Part shown: one piece after another, positions 46,313 through 47,330 of the stretch
Position numbering within the stretch: the first letter of the stretch is position 1
How the letters are laid out: every line of letters starts with the position of its first letter
From: Thermoguttaceae bacterium
GTDB taxonomy: Bacteria; Planctomycetota; Planctomycetia; Pirellulales; Thermoguttaceae
Reading direction: 5' to 3'
DNA length: 47,330 nucleotides
Assembly (NCBI GenBank): GCA_017447865.1
Contig: JAFSMO010000051.1
Location: 1-47,330, forward strand
Notes under the pieces: generated by a model
Database searches by the model: none
Seen by the model: the letters and a program-made list of their open reading frames with translations, nothing else
Told to the model about the DNA's origin: nothing
Position numbers and translations under genes: made by a program

Positions 46313-46341
46313 ATTATAACACAAGAAGAACACGTTGTCAA
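46313..46341 (-). promoter_or_regulatory. Consensus promoter of the Na/Pi cotransporter gene
   Basis: On the minus strand: TTGACA (46341-46336), 17-base spacer, TATAAT (46318-46313), a perfect match to the sigma70 consensus. The rest of the 46126-46468 gap contains the long leader and the gnd terminator; no gene is seen in it. Confidence 0.8.
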
Positions 46342-46400
46342 GGGGCCTTGTGTTGAGAATCGGCAAGATCAATAAAAAGAAGGACAAGAAAGAACTTTGC

Positions 46401-46441
46401 CCCTGGATGAGCAACGTTTTTCTGTTGTAACTCATCCAGGG
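46401..46441 (-). terminator. Terminator after gnd
   Basis: Perfect 11-bp arms CCCTGGATGAG (46401-46411) and CTCATCCAGGG (46431-46441) enclose an inner CAAC/GTTG pair. On the minus strand it begins 28 bases past the gnd stop. Confidence 0.7.
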
Positions 46442-46468
46442 ACTTTAGATTGATCAGGATCTGATTTC

Positions 46469-47330
46469 TCACGGCTGTTTGCGGAGCTGGAGCCACTCGG
46501 CGTGGAAAGCCTGATCTTCCGCTTCGTCGATGCGCTTGAACGTGTGCGCGCCGAAGTAGTCACGCTGCGCCTGGATCAGGTTGGCCGGGAGCCGTTCGCT
46601 GCGGTAGCCGTCGTAGTAGGAAAGCGCGCCGGAGATGGCCGGGCAGGGGATCCCGAACTCGACCGCCGTCTTCACGACGCTGCGCCACGATTCCTGCGCG
46701 TTGGTCACTTCCGCCTTGAAGTAATCGTCGAGCAGAAGGTTTTCCAGCGCCGGGTTTTTGTCGAACGCGTCTTTAATTCTCTGGAGGAAGACCGCACGAA
46801 TGATGCACCCGCCGCGCCACAGCAGAGCGATCGGGCCGTACTGCAGATCCCAGTCGTCCGCCTGGGCCGCCATGCGCATCTGGACGTAACCTTGCGCGTA
46901 GGAGCAGATCTTCGAGGCGTAGAGCGCCTTGCGGACCGCTTCGATGAACGCTTTTTTGTCGCCGGTGAACTCTTTCTTTTCCGGGCCGACCAGGACTTTG
47001 GAGGCGGCCACACGCGCTTTTTTCTGCGAGGAGAGCGAACGGGCGTAAACCGCTTCCGTCACGAGCGTGCTGGGCGCGCCGAGGTCAAGCGCCAGCTGCG
47101 ACATCCACTTCCCGGTCCCCTTCGCCCCGGCCATGTCCATGATGAAATCGACGAGGTAGCCGCCCGTTTTCGCGTCTTTGACGCTGAAAATGTCGCGCGT
47201 GATCTCGATCAGGTAACTGTCCAGGTCGCCTTTGTTCCATTCCGCGAACACGTCGTACAGTTCGTCGTTGGAAAGGCCCAGAATGTTCTTCATGAGCCAG
47301 TACGCCTCGGAGATGAGCTGCATGTCGCCG
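46469..47330 (-). CDS. gnd: 6-phosphogluconate dehydrogenase, C-terminal part (5' end outside window)
   Basis: The frame runs off the right edge, so about 287 of roughly 480 residues are present. The opening residues [15 protein letters not shown] match the family's start of the C-terminal domain. The central [20 protein letters not shown] carries the substrate-binding K-G-T-G-K-W block. The end part [40 protein letters not shown] matches the long (non-archaeal) class. The enzyme oxidises and decarboxylates 6-phosphogluconate to ribulose 5-phosphate with NADP+ in the pentose phosphate pathway. The N-terminal dinucleotide-binding domain is outside the window. The C-terminus is usual and a terminator follows. 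Confidence 0.93.
   Translation of the reverse strand, partial: GDMQLISEAYWLMKNILGLSNDELYDVFAEWNKGDLDSYLIEITRDIFSVKDAKTGGYLVDFIMDMAGAKGTGKWMSQLALDLGAPSTLVTEAVYARSLSSQKKARVAASKVLVGPEKKEFTGDKKAFIEAVRKALYASKICSYAQGYVQMRMAAQADDWDLQYGPIALLWRGGCIIRAVFLQRIKDAFDKNPALENLLLDDYFKAEVTNAQESWRSVVKTAVEFGIPCPAISGALSYYDGYRSERLPANLIQAQRDYFGAHTFKRIDEAEDQAFHAEWLQLRKQP

Overview
The window reads as a piece of a Planctomycetota chromosome. The clearest marker is the 1018-1860 product, whose C-terminal half matches the planctomycete-specific TIGR03000 domain. Supporting signs are dockerin-type repeats at the C-terminus of a secreted protein (1-579), two large Ser/Thr kinases of planctomycete architecture, BatA/DUF58/VWA genes, a signal-peptide-bearing isoaspartyl methyltransferase and scattered, mostly mono- or bicistronic metabolic genes. 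A finer placement (Pirellulales-like or gut-associated) is only a guess. The chromosome-like content (argJ, queD, recG, dapB, hisN, gnd, tRNA-Arg) argues against a plasmid or phage.

Layout. 1-4.8 kb: tail of a secreted dockerin-type protein, the TIGR03000 protein, a secreted metzincin-type metalloprotease and a cyclase-family hydrolase. 4.8-7.3 kb: argJ on the minus strand, then a repeat-rich gap and two paralogous small genes with the stump of a third. 7.3-11.0 kb: a tightly overlapping minus-strand operon (polysaccharide pyruvyl transferase family, F420-hydrogenase-beta-like iron-sulfur protein, SAM methyltransferase) just downstream of tRNA-Arg. 11.2-20.97 kb: a small unknown gene, lipoprotein-queD-nitroreductase, recG, a flavodoxin-like reductase, dapB, a 127-bp tandem multi-hairpin array, a secreted Pcm with an extra domain, and hisN. 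20.96-24.11 kb: a block of four unknown small membrane-protein genes framed by a near-perfect 32-bp inverted repeat. 24.16-32.10 kb: one probable transcription unit from a good sigma70-type promoter to a strong terminator, carrying a BatA-like VWA membrane protein, a Ser/Thr kinase fused to BspA-type leucine-rich repeats, a double-VWA membrane protein and a DUF58 protein. 32.1-38.4 kb, minus strand: RND efflux adaptor and pump followed by a membrane protein of unknown function. 38.8-44.9 kb: a transmembrane Ser/Thr kinase whose extracytoplasmic domain is repeated as a separate secreted protein, then a secreted HEAT-repeat protein. 44.97-47.33 kb: Na/phosphate cotransporter family gene and the 3' part of gnd.

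How the parts may work together. The two kinase loci are the most system-like regions. In the first, the kinase sits inside a BatA/VWA/DUF58 cluster that in most bacteria is paired with a MoxR AAA+ ATPase; no MoxR gene is present here. In the second, the kinase and the stand-alone copy of its outer domain are adjacent and probably co-transcribed, suggesting a receptor/decoy or co-receptor pair. This is inference from gene order and sequence similarity.

The window is also rich in short structured repeats: a 127-bp unit made of four hairpins, found directly after stop codons; a roughly 40-bp unit with a covarying hairpin that has expanded in frame inside recG; a composite of two palindromic elements found at two sites; and a 193-bp multi-hairpin element with inverted ends. 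All identifications come from reading the sequence; no database search was run.
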